Source of the DNA: CAZYLZ01 sp964648335
GTDB taxonomy: Bacteria; Patescibacteriota; Minisyncoccia; Phycocordibacterales; UBA2100
Length of the DNA: 22,025 bases
NCBI GenBank assembly: GCA_964648335.1
Contig: CAZYLZ010000016.1
Span: 1 to 22,025 of the forward strand
Reading direction: 5' to 3'
Shown: piece after piece, positions 6,370-12,118 of the stretch
How positions within the stretch are numbered: the stretch's first letter is position 1
Layout: every line of letters begins with the position of its first letter
Program-made: the position numbers and the translations under genes
The notes under the pieces: generated by a model
What the model was told of the DNA's origin: nothing
What the model saw: only the letters and a program-made list of their open reading frames with translations
The model's database searches: none

Positions 6370-7257
6370 CTACGAGGTCGAGACAGGATGCGCACGAGTC
6401 GCTTCGCACTCAGCGCTGCAAAATGCGTTACGCTCGTCCGGCGAGCAATCCAAACATATCAGAAAGTGCAGGTGACATGCAGTGTTCGCGCAATTGGCGT
6501 ACCGCTCTGTCTTTGATCCACACTTGCCGCAAACCCCGACCACTTCCCTTTCCCCTCCAAAATCCATCACCAACCGCTGATCAAAAGTGTACAAAGTCCC
6601 TTTGAAATCCTTTCCCGGGTACTTTTCCATGTAGCTATGGATTCCGCCGTCAAGCTGGTATACGTTCGAAAATCCCTTGCCGAGCAGGTATGCCGCCATC
6701 GACTCGCACCTCACGCCTCCGGTACATACCGTAAGAACCTTCTTATTCTTGAGCGGCTCGAGCCTAGGAAGGATTGCCGGCAAATCCCTGGAGTTTTGCA
6801 TTCCCGGGTCGATGGAATTTGAAAAATGCCCTGAAGCGAATTCGTACGAGTTTCTCATGTCGACGACGACAAAATCCTCCCCTGACTCGTACCACGATCG
6901 CAGCTCCTCGGGCTTCAAATGCGGTGCGGTGCGTATGCGTGGATCGGCTTCACTGTGTGGAATACGGGTCCCGACTATCTGATTGCGTACTTTGACCGAA
7001 AGCTTGGGAAACGATGTGCCATCCCCACGACTTCGCTTTATCTGCATATCTGCAAAGCGTGTATCCGATTGTATAAACGAAACAAATGCTTCGGTAGCGT
7101 CGATGGTTCCCTCGAAGGTCATGTTAATTCCCTCTTCGGCTATGAGTGCCCTCCCTTTGAGTCCGAGTTCTCCCGCCTTGAGACGGACCGCATCAGCCAA
7201 AGCCACAGGATTGGCAACGGTTATGTATTTATAAAACAACAAGACCTGATACTCCAT
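6370..7257 (-). CDS. trhO: tRNA uridine(34) hydroxylase TrhO (YceA), rhodanese domain
   Basis: 295 aa. The start was set at the ATG at 7257 (MEYQVLLFYKY), because the open frame further upstream runs through tRNA-Pro sequence. Domain order matches TrhO: an N-terminal domain with AEEGINMTFEG, a rhodanese domain with active-site loop VCTGGVRCES (Cys in the CTGGVR motif, about residue 185), and a Cys-rich C-terminal tail with several CxxC pairs. TrhO makes 5-hydroxyuridine at position 34 of tRNAs that read NNN boxes with U34, such as tRNA-Pro(UGG). It lies about 16 nt downstream of tRNA-Pro-related sequence on the same strand and is probably cotranscribed with it. No own -10 box or clear Shine-Dalgarno is seen. 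Confidence 0.95.
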   Translation of the reverse strand: MEYQVLLFYKYITVANPVALADAVRLKAGELGLKGRALIAEEGINMTFEGTIDATEAFVSFIQSDTRFADMQIKRSRGDGTSFPKLSVKVRNQIVGTRIPHSEADPRIRTAPHLKPEELRSWYESGEDFVVVDMRNSYEFASGHFSNSIDPGMQNSRDLPAILPRLEPLKNKKVLTVCTGGVRCESMAAYLLGKGFSNVYQLDGGIHSYMEKYPGKDFKGTLYTFDQRLVMDFGGEREVVGVCGKCGSKTERYANCANTACHLHFLICLDCSPDERNAFCSAECEATRAHPVSTS

Positions 7258-7273
7258 ACTCTGCAAATTTTGT

Positions 7274-7306
7274 TGGGGTGCCGAGAGTCGAACTCGGTCT
7301 ATCTCC
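7274..7306 (-). pseudogene. 3' half of a second tRNA-Pro, separated from its 5' half
   Basis: It reads GGAGA, TAGA, T arm CCGAG-TTCGACT-CTCGG, and then the acceptor strand CACCCCA. It is nearly identical to the 3' half of the intact tRNA-Pro 70 nt upstream. It can pair with the isolated 5' half at 7480-7516 in the acceptor (6/7) and the anticodon stem (4/5). Confidence 0.7.
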
Positions 7307-7316
7307 TTTTGCGCCG

Positions 7317-7338
7317 CAGGTGTGCATGTGCACGCCTG
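7317..7338. other. Hairpin between the two tRNA-Pro 3' ends
   Basis: CAGGTGTGCA (7317-7326) and TGCACGCCTG (7329-7338) pair over 10 positions with one wobble. It lies in the spacer between the intact tRNA-Pro and the orphan 3' half and may be a processing signal. Confidence 0.4.
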
Positions 7339-7371
7339 GATTTGTACTTTGGAATAGTATGGGATTCTTCG

Positions 7372-7442
7372 TCGGGGCGCCGAGAGTCGAACTCGGTCTA
7401 TCTGCTCCCAAAGCAGACGTACTACCGGCATACTCCGCCCCG
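7372..7442 (-). tRNA. tRNA-Pro(TGG), intact
   Basis: 71 nt. The acceptor CGGGGCG/CGCCCCG, D arm GTAT/GTAC, anticodon stem TCTGC/GCAGA with loop TTTGGGA, T stem CCGAG/CTCGG and discriminator A are all good. CCA is not encoded. The flanks extend the acceptor stem: GGGATTCTTCGT (7361-7372) faces ACGAAATCCC (7443-7452). A continuous stem of about 17 bp with a 2-nt bulge is therefore possible in the precursor. Confidence 0.93.
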
Positions 7443-7479
7443 ACGAAATCCCCCATTCACATATTCGCAAAGAACATAT

Positions 7480-7516
7480 CCCCAAAGCAGACGTACTACC
7501 TGCATACTCCACCCCG
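7480..7516 (-). pseudogene. 5' half of a second tRNA-Pro, ending in the anticodon loop
   Basis: It reads acceptor CGGGGTG, D arm GTAT...GTAC, and anticodon strand TCTGC followed by TTTGGGG, then leaves tRNA homology. It carries the TGG anticodon. The break falls at the 3' side of the anticodon loop, the usual place for tRNA introns, and the matching 3' half lies 173 nt downstream with the intact tRNA-Pro in between. Confidence 0.7.
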
Positions 7517-7631
7517 AATCGTATCGAACGCTTAGACCTTCTGAGCAGCTCGAATCGTTCACCATAATAGCCTACCAATGCAAAGATACCTAATCGGTCT
7601 CGAAAGTGCTTCCTGGGTCATTCTGAGAGCT

Positions 7632-7671
7632 TATAGGACACATTAAACTCTATAGGACATTAAAGGACATT
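7632..7671. repeat. Short AGGACAT direct repeats at the yraN stop
   Basis: TATAGGACA(CA)TTAAA occurs at 7632-7647 and 7651-7664, and AGGACATT recurs at 7664-7671, overlapping the end of yraN. No function is apparent. Confidence 0.45.
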
Positions 7672-8043
7672 CTCTGTCAGTCGACACTGTGCCGTTCTTT
7701 CGCGCAGGTTAAGATACACCGCAACAACATCGATCTGGTAGTCCATTTGCTCCCACTGAGTTCCCTCTACGTAGAATGCAGCAGTTTTAGCAATACTTCC
7801 AAGCTTTTTACGATGTACCATCTCTTCGGGTCTGTAATCGTTCATTTCACGTGAAATGTCGACCGAGCTTTCACGTGAGACAGACTTAACTTCTACAAAG
7901 CGTAGTACGCCAGCCTTGATTGCGATTATATCAATCTCACCCCAAGGCTTTCGATAATTGCGCTCAAGAATCTCATACCCTTTTGAAGCCAGAAACCTGC
8001 AGGCAACGGATTCACCGATAGATCCTTTTTTTTGGGTACTCAT
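7660..8043 (-). CDS. yraN: YraN-family (UPF0102) putative endonuclease
   Basis: 127 aa, normal for the family. The nuclease-fold motifs are visible: KGSIGESVACRFLASKGY at the N-terminus, then WGEIDIIA (34-41; Glu36, Asp38) and FVEVKSV (49-55; Glu51, Lys53), as in Holliday-junction-resolvase-like enzymes. The cellular role of YraN is not settled. Two of the parS-like palindromes lie inside the gene (7843-7858 and 7867-7882) and a third begins 3 nt upstream of the start codon. ParB binding there would therefore probably affect its transcription. There is no Shine-Dalgarno and no well-placed -10 box. The gene is on the strand that leads away from the putative origin. Confidence 0.9.
   Translation of the reverse strand: MSTQKKGSIGESVACRFLASKGYEILERNYRKPWGEIDIIAIKAGVLRFVEVKSVSRESSVDISREMNDYRPEEMVHRKKLGSIAKTAAFYVEGTQWEQMDYQIDVVAVYLNLRERTAQCRLTENVL
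7843..7858. promoter_or_regulatory. parS-like site 1
   Basis: CATTTCACGTGAAATG is a perfect 16-bp palindrome with 12/16 matches to the bacterial parS consensus TGTTTCACGTGAAACA, including the entire 12-bp core. Confidence 0.65.
7867..7882. promoter_or_regulatory. parS-like site 2
   Basis: GCTTTCACGTGAGACA matches 13/16 of the parS consensus and lies 24 bp from site 1, inside yraN. Confidence 0.6.
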
Positions 8044-8045
8044 AG

Positions 8046-8061
8046 CATTTCACGTGAGACA
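8046..8061. promoter_or_regulatory. parS-like site 3
   Basis: CATTTCACGTGAGACA matches 13/16 of the parS consensus, just upstream of the yraN start. Confidence 0.6.
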
Positions 8062-8121
8062 ACAATGTACCAAATCGGCCAACACTGACAAGCCAAGGTA
8101 GCATCTGCGTGGCTGTTGACA

Positions 8122-8137
8122 TGGTTCACGTGAACCA
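8122..8137. promoter_or_regulatory. parS-like site 4
   Basis: TGGTTCACGTGAACCA matches 14/16 of the parS consensus and lies within a perfect 18-bp palindrome (8121-8138). Confidence 0.7.
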
Positions 8138-8138
8138 T

Positions 8139-8154
8139 TGTTACTTGTGAAACA
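8139..8154. promoter_or_regulatory. parS-like site 5, one half degenerate
   Basis: TGTTACTTGTGAAACA matches 13/16 of the parS consensus. The right half GTGAAACA is exact but the CACGTG centre is CTTGTG. It directly abuts site 4. Confidence 0.5.
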
Positions 8155-8233
8155 TATGGTGATCTGGGAACGGACCCCACAAGGACATCATCCCGCTCTC
8201 TCCACCACCTGTCTTTCAGAACGTTACTGTCTG

Positions 8234-8408
8234 TAATCCACATATCCACTGACTTATCCCCAGTTTTGAGTGCTTCCTTTAGTAAAAAGCCAGTTTTTAA
8301 GCCATCTTTTTAGAATGTGGACAAAGTACTGTCTTATGTGGACAAGAGAGTCAATTGATCTTTCGGACCCCGGTATGGGCCAGATGCTTAGGAAACACCT
8401 GTGGACAC
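8234..8408. other. Candidate chromosomal replication origin (oriC)
   Basis: This is a cluster of 9-mers close to the DnaA box TTATCCACA: TAATCCACA (8234-8242), ATATCCACT (8242-8250), TTATCCCCA (8254-8262), TGTGGACAA on the other strand (8316-8324 and 8337-8345, 21 bp apart), and TGTGGACAC (8400-8408). Between the two groups lies an AT-rich stretch (8263-8315, with AAAAA and TTTTT tracts) that could be the unwinding element. The area has no credible gene and adjoins the parS cluster, the arrangement seen at many bacterial origins. No dnaA gene is in the window. None of these boxes is a perfect consensus match. Confidence 0.6.
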
Positions 8409-8706
8409 GCGACAGGAATGAGACTGGTCTTTATAAGTGCACCAGTTTGTTGGGTTTTTCAGCTCCTTCAGATATGGCTCATTTTGCAGTGCGCATATAT
8501 TGGTACAGACTCTCCACGCCTGGCCGTTCAGCCGGAAAATGACTCTAATGGCTGTCTTTTCCGATGGTTAGTTGGTGACGCTGGGCAGGGGATTGGTGTG
8601 AGCCCAATACGATTGACATCTCTAGGTGCCTGCATCCTCTCCTCTCTGATAGTACCCGCCACTCTTTGGTCCAGCGTCCGACCCTCTATCCGTATACTCA
8701 TTTGTA
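8409..8706. other. Gene-free stretch right of the candidate origin
   Basis: I see no credible gene, tRNA or known RNA family here. One open frame crosses it (8355-8804, plus strand), but it lacks a start signal, is rich in Trp/Cys/Arg, and runs through the DnaA-box and terminator sequences. A small hairpin ATTGG/CCAAT lies near 8593-8610. Confidence 0.4.
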
Positions 8707-8738
8707 AAACAAAAGAACCCTTTTTGGGTCATTTGTTT
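8707..8738. terminator. Terminator hairpin a of a three-hairpin array
   Basis: AAACAAAAGAACCC and GGGTCATTTGTTT form an imperfect stem around five T. It reads as a terminator for transcripts coming from tRNA-Gly(GCC) on the minus strand. Confidence 0.6.
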
Positions 8739-8784
8739 GATTCGAGCGCAGTAAGCAGTGTCTGTCCACACGTCGTCGCTCGAA

Positions 8785-8816
8785 TACAAAAAGAGGTCCT
8801 ATGACCTCTTTTTGTA
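8785..8816. terminator. Terminator hairpin b, perfect 14-bp stem
   Basis: TACAAAAAGAGGTC (8785-8798) pairs perfectly with 8803-8816 around a CTAT loop, with T/A runs usable in both directions. Confidence 0.88.
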
Positions 8817-8864
8817 AATCGCTTCATGTGCGGATAAGCATAGCTTGTTCGCACGTCGTCGCTC

Positions 8865-8900
8865 TAAAGCAAAAGAGCCCGAAAAGGCTCTTTTGCTTTA
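8865..8900. terminator. Terminator hairpin c, perfect 15-bp stem
   Basis: TAAAGCAAAAGAGCC (8865-8879) pairs perfectly with 8886-8900. It lies 12 nt past the 3' end of tRNA-Gly(GCC) on the minus strand. Confidence 0.88.
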
Positions 8901-8911
8901 CTCGCTCCTAG

Positions 8912-8982
8912 TGCGGATAGGGGGAATCGGACCCCCGTCTCCACCATGGCAAGGTGGCGTTCTACCACTGAACCATATCCGC
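8912..8982 (-). tRNA. tRNA-Gly(GCC)
   Basis: 71 nt. The acceptor GCGGATA/TATCCGC, anticodon stem CCACC/GGTGG with loop TTGCCAT, T arm GGGGGTCCGATTCCCCC and discriminator A are present. CCA is not encoded. It is transcribed toward the candidate origin and is separated from it by three terminator hairpins. Confidence 0.95.
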
Positions 8983-9101
8983 AACGTGGGCATTATAGCG
9001 TGTGTATGGGCATAAGCAATCGAACCTGGGAACAAGTAACTACGATTGGACACTGAGATGTTAGCGTATTTTTGGTTTGACGGTATCATGTGGTTGTCCA
9101 T

Positions 9102-9173
9102 GCTCCCGTGGTGAAATGGATATCACAGCAGCCTTCGAAGCTGTTTTTGGGGGTTCGAATCCCTCCGGGAGCA
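9102..9173 (+). tRNA. tRNA-Arg(TCG)
   Basis: 72 nt. The acceptor GCTCCCG/CGGGAGC, D stem GTGA/TCAC, anticodon stem GCAGC/GCTGT with loop CTTCGAA, T stem GGGGG/CCCTC and discriminator A are present. CCA is not encoded. Confidence 0.93.
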
Positions 9174-9200
9174 CAAACCGAGCGAGCGCAGGTTTGTGCT
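9170..9200 (+). other. Stem-loop that includes the tRNA-Arg 3' terminus
   Basis: AGCACAAACC (9170-9179) pairs perfectly with GGTTTGTGCT (9191-9200). The left arm starts with the last four bases of the tRNA, so the precursor could fold this hairpin in competition with the acceptor stem. There is no T-run. Confidence 0.6.
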
Positions 9201-9303
9201 AGGCACAGCCTGACGAGGCGAGCCGGGGCCGACCAAATTTACACCGGTAAATTATGGGCGGCCACAAAGCACTGGCACCAAAGCGGCCCGACCAAACGCA
9301 TAC

Positions 9304-9309
9304 TACAAT
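9304..9309 (+). promoter_or_regulatory. -10 box TACAAT placed for a leaderless cca mRNA
   Basis: TACAAT, then 6 nt, then the ATG at 9316. There is no Shine-Dalgarno and no clear -35. Confidence 0.55.
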
Positions 9310-9315
9310 ACATCC

Positions 9316-10776
9316 ATGCTCCAGATTCCTTTGGAAGTCAAAAAAGTCTCGGAAACGCTCGTGGCTGGCGGCTTCGAGGCGTACCTAGTTGGGGGGTGCG
9401 TCCGTGACCTCATTATAGGCAGGGAACCGAAGGATTGGGACCTCACGACCAACGCACGCCCCGAGCAGATCCAGGCGCTTTTCGAAGAAACGTTTTACGA
9501 GAACACGTACGGCACGGTCGGTGTCGTCACGACTTCGGAAAACCCTCGCTTGAAAGTAATCGAGATCACGCCCTATCGCATAGAATCCGAATATTCGAAT
9601 GCGCGACACCCCGACGAAGTCACGTTTAGCGACACCTTGACCGACGATCTTAAGCGGCGTGACTTCACGATCAACTCGATTGCCTACGAGGCACAGACGG
9701 GGGATATCGTAGATCCTCACGATGGGAGAGGGGACTTGATCCGGCAAATAATCCGGACTGTAGGAGTTCCCGAGGAACGATTCCGGGAAGATGCGCTCCG
9801 TATGATGCGTGCTATCCGACTTTCAGCTGAACTCGATTTTGCGATCGATACGGAAACTATGTTGGGCATACAAAAAAGTGCTTCACAGCTGGGAAAGGTT
9901 TCGAACGAACGGATCAGAGACGAGCTGGTCCGAATCATAGAGTCGTCACGACCCATGCCAGCCCTGTATGTGGCTCAAAAGCTCGGTCTTTTGCCCTTTA
10001 TTCTGCCAGAGCTCGAAGAAGCCAGAGGTATAGATCAGAATCAGGCACACGCCTTTGATGTTTTCGAGCATCTTCTGCGCAGCCTCCAACACGCAGCAGA
10101 CAAAAACTGGCCCTTAGTAGTGCGCACTGCCGCGCTCTTGCACGACATAGGGAAGCCCGCGAGCCGTGCATGGTCGGATGACAAGAAAGATTGGACCTTT
10201 TACGGACATGAGGTGATTGGCGCAAAGATGAGTCGCAAGATACTCGAGAGGCTCAGGTTTCCGACAGACCAATCTAAACGTATCGTTAGTCTGATTCGCT
10301 GGCACATGTTCTTTTCTGACCCCGATCAGATAACACTTTCGGCCGTACGCCGATTAATTGCCAATGTCGGTCCAGAGCATATTTGGGACCTGCTTAATCT
10401 TCGAATTTGCGACCGCATAGGCACCGGGCGCCCTAAAGAACAGCCATTTAGGCTCAGGAAGTATATATCGATGGTCGAGGAGGCGCTTCGAGACCCTATA
10501 TCCGTCGCCATGCTGAAAATCGACGGCAAGCGTCTTATGGAAGCCACGGGGGAGCGGCCTGGACCGAAAATCGGATGGACCTTACATGCGCTTCTCGAAG
10601 AAGTTTTGGACGATCCTACTAAAAACAGTCCCGAATATCTAGAAGAGAGGGCAAAAAATCTCTTAAGCTTGTCAGATGAAGAACTCAAAAAACTCGGGGA
10701 AGCCGGGAAGGACCGGAGAGAGGAAGAAGATCAGGCAGAAGTAGACGCCCTGCGGCGGAAGCACCATGTCCGTTAG
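9316..10776 (+). CDS. cca: CCA-adding tRNA nucleotidyltransferase with HD domain
   Basis: 486 aa. Class II nucleotidyltransferase head: LVGGCVRDLIIG (24-35), catalytic DWDL (40-43, Asp40 and Asp42), RRDFTINSIAY (114-124), DPHDGRGDL (133-141) and the ERFREDALRMMRAIR template motif (154-168). An HD phosphohydrolase domain follows, with FEHLL (250-254), HDIGK (276-280) and a downstream YGHE. The C-terminal ~50 residues are highly charged, rich in Glu, Lys and Arg, and look helical. The enzyme adds CCA to tRNA 3' ends; all four intact tRNAs in this window lack an encoded CCA, so it should be essential. Bacteria may also have separate A- and CC-adding enzymes, which sequence alone does not exclude. 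Confidence 0.95.
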   Translation: MLQIPLEVKKVSETLVAGGFEAYLVGGCVRDLIIGREPKDWDLTTNARPEQIQALFEETFYENTYGTVGVVTTSENPRLKVIEITPYRIESEYSNARHPDEVTFSDTLTDDLKRRDFTINSIAYEAQTGDIVDPHDGRGDLIRQIIRTVGVPEERFREDALRMMRAIRLSAELDFAIDTETMLGIQKSASQLGKVSNERIRDELVRIIESSRPMPALYVAQKLGLLPFILPELEEARGIDQNQAHAFDVFEHLLRSLQHAADKNWPLVVRTAALLHDIGKPASRAWSDDKKDWTFYGHEVIGAKMSRKILERLRFPTDQSKRIVSLIRWHMFFSDPDQITLSAVRRLIANVGPEHIWDLLNLRICDRIGTGRPKEQPFRLRKYISMVEEALRDPISVAMLKIDGKRLMEATGERPGPKIGWTLHALLEEVLDDPTKNSPEYLEERAKNLLSLSDEELKKLGEAGKDRREEEDQAEVDALRRKHHVR

Positions 10777-10792
10777 GAGAGTGACGTAACAA

Positions 10793-10825
10793 AAAAAAGA
10801 GCCGCATCGTCTGCGGCTCTTTTTT
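10793..10825. terminator. Bidirectional terminator between cca and the small basic-protein gene
   Basis: AAAAAAGAGCCGCA (10793-10806) pairs perfectly with 10812-10825 around a 5-nt loop. A/T runs on both ends serve both converging genes. Confidence 0.9.
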
Positions 10826-10910
10826 ATACTTTCTACCGATTCCGACCAATCCATCCTCTCGAATCGTCAAACAAAAACCGCCCTGTGCAGTCTGTAGTAT
10901 TTTTTGTGAC

Positions 10911-11147
10911 TTATTTTCTCTTTTTAGTCACTTCTACGTCTTGCTTTGTTCGGGCGGTCTTTTTGTGGTTGTCGTGCTTCTTGAGCAATGCTTCTACAGA
11001 AAAACTTTTTTGTTCAATGGTCACTCGCAGAGGCGTGTGCCTTAAATTTTGTTTGGAAGTTTTTTGTATTCCGTTGCTTTTTTTAGCAACAACCTGAAAG
11101 AGCTCTATCCGATATACTACTCCCTTATCAGACATCGTAAAGGACAT
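10911..11147 (-). CDS. Small lysine-rich basic protein, unknown
   Basis: 78 aa, not recognised. The N-terminal half (VVYRIELFQVVAKK) has an amphipathic strand-like pattern. The C-terminal half is strongly basic (LLKKHDNHKKTARTK, ending in VTKKRK), which suggests nucleic-acid binding. Codons are AT-rich compared with neighbours (many AAA, ACT and TTT). The opposite-strand frame in the same place is Phe/Cys/Leu-rich and looks like its mirror. There is no Shine-Dalgarno; a second ATG at 11135 is possible. Nine bases, 11151-11159, just before the start codon, are a perfect DnaA box. It lies downstream of xth on the same strand (93-nt gap) and ends before a bidirectional terminator. Confidence 0.6.
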   Translation of the reverse strand: MSFTMSDKGVVYRIELFQVVAKKSNGIQKTSKQNLRHTPLRVTIEQKSFSVEALLKKHDNHKKTARTKQDVEVTKKRK

Positions 11148-11150
11148 GGC

Positions 11151-11159
11151 TGTGGATAA
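11151..11159 (-). promoter_or_regulatory. Perfect DnaA box TTATCCACA
   Basis: This is the only exact copy of the DnaA consensus I found in the window. It lies 3 nt upstream of the ATG of the small basic-protein gene. Confidence 0.5.
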
Positions 11160-11240
11160 CTGTCCGTTATGATTTTGCGTTGTTACGGTTCTCGAGAATG
11201 GTGAATTCGTGGCTTAAAATATGATAATTCTGGGATCGAT

Positions 11241-12041
11241 TTATTTCGTATCAATTTCTATAGAAACAGGGCAGTGGTCCGAACCGAAAATATCAGCGTG
11301 AATTTTTGCACTTTTTATTCTTGTGCTGATTTTTTTCGAAACGAAAAAATAATCAATCCTCCATCCGACGTTGCGCGCACGTGAGTTTGCAAAATGACTC
11401 CACCAAGAGTAATGCCCGTTGCCTTGGGTGAACATCCTGAACGTGTCCACAAAGCCTGCTTTTATGATGTTATCGATTCCAGAGCGTTCCTCGTCGGTGA
11501 ATCCTTTTTTTCCCACATTCGGCTTTGGGTTTGCCAGATCGTCCGCGGTGTGGGCTACATTGAGATCCCCGCAAAAAATGACGGGCTTCGTCTTTTCGAG
11601 TCGAGTCATGAATTCAAGAAACGCAGGGTCCCAGTGCTTGTGGCGCATCGGGATCCGGCTCAGATCATCTTTGGCATTCGGCGTATAGACGGTTGAGACG
11701 AAAAAATTCTTATATTCTGCGGTAATTACGCGACCTTCAGTTGCCGGGTCCCCATAGCCGTCATGCGCTATACCGTGTTTTTTTACTATGTCGGCAGGTA
11801 TCCCTATCTGAATACTCAATGGTCGTATCCTGCTGAAAATCGCTGTGCCGCTGTAGCCCTTCTTTTCGGCTGAGTTCCAATACTCCTCATAATCAGGGAG
11901 ATCGACCTCACTCTGGTGCTGTTGCGCTTTAGTCTCTTGCAGACAGATGATATCCGGCTTGAGTTCGTCGACGAACGCGGTAAAAAGGCCTTTGTTGTGT
12001 ACGGCACGTATGCCGTTTACGTTCCATGAGACTATTTTCAT
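11241..12041 (-). CDS. xth: Exodeoxyribonuclease III (AP endonuclease)
   Basis: 266 aa, the standard length. All exonuclease III motifs are present: SWNVNGIRA (5-13, Asn7), LQETKAQ (34-40, metal-binding Glu36), YSGTAIF (63-69), GDLNVAHT (158-165, Asp159 and Asn161), GWRIDYFF (226-233) and GSDHCPVS (253-260, catalytic Asp-His). It cleaves DNA at abasic sites in base-excision repair. Minus-strand TAGGAT (12048-12053) is separated by 6 nt from the ATG at 12041 and no Shine-Dalgarno is present, so the message is probably leaderless. It is divergent from the membrane methyltransferase gene, with 77 bp between the starts. Confidence 0.96.
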   Translation of the reverse strand: MKIVSWNVNGIRAVHNKGLFTAFVDELKPDIICLQETKAQQHQSEVDLPDYEEYWNSAEKKGYSGTAIFSRIRPLSIQIGIPADIVKKHGIAHDGYGDPATEGRVITAEYKNFFVSTVYTPNAKDDLSRIPMRHKHWDPAFLEFMTRLEKTKPVIFCGDLNVAHTADDLANPKPNVGKKGFTDEERSGIDNIIKAGFVDTFRMFTQGNGHYSWWSHFANSRARNVGWRIDYFFVSKKISTRIKSAKIHADIFGSDHCPVSIEIDTK

Positions 12042-12047
12042 CGGAAT

Positions 12048-12112
12048 ATCCTAGCATGTGCCCAACCACGACAGGGCGTGGGTGGCTTTGGTTATTCTGT
12101 CACTCGTATGAT
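12048..12112. promoter_or_regulatory. Back-to-back -10 boxes of xth and the ICMT-like gene
   Basis: Minus-strand TAGGAT (12048-12053) lies 6 nt from the xth ATG, and plus-strand TATGAT (12107-12112) lies 6 nt from the ATG at 12119. Both predict leaderless mRNAs. Confidence 0.5.
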
Positions 12113-12118
12113 AGGTTC

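Larger units (their letters stand above)
8769..8919. repeat. 83-bp tandem duplication containing two terminators and the tRNA-Gly tail
   Basis: CACGTCGTCGCTC occurs at 8769-8781 and 8852-8864, and GTGCGGATA at 8828-8836 and 8911-8919. Both pairs are exactly 83 bp apart. Each unit has a terminator hairpin between these two words. The right-hand GTGCGGATA is the 3' end of tRNA-Gly(GCC), so the left unit carries an orphan copy of the tRNA tail. Confidence 0.75.

Noticed and set aside
7307..7479. Group I intron in the outer tRNA-Pro
   Set aside because: The 173-nt insert contains a whole tRNA and is too short and lacks recognisable P, Q, R, S elements of a group I core.
7258..7578. 107-residue N-terminal extension of TrhO in the open frame
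   Set aside because: It translates tRNA-Pro sequence and repeats the same DRVRLSAP peptide from the duplicated T arms; TrhO homologs start at MEYQVLLFYKY.
7840..8160. Short-spaced palindromes read as a CRISPR array or integron sites
   Set aside because: The repeats are 16-bp palindromes at irregular spacing (24, 179, 76, 17 bp) with no spacers of constant length; parS fits better.
8355..8804. 149-aa plus-strand ORF right of the candidate origin
   Set aside because: No start signal, Trp/Cys/Arg-rich composition, and it crosses DnaA-box-like sequences and two terminator hairpins.
10885..11097. 70-aa Phe/Cys/Leu-rich plus-strand ORF that looks like a membrane protein
   Set aside because: It is the mirror of the Lys-rich minus-strand ORF; T-rich antisense of AAA codons gives Phe runs. 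The minus-strand product reads as a more natural protein.
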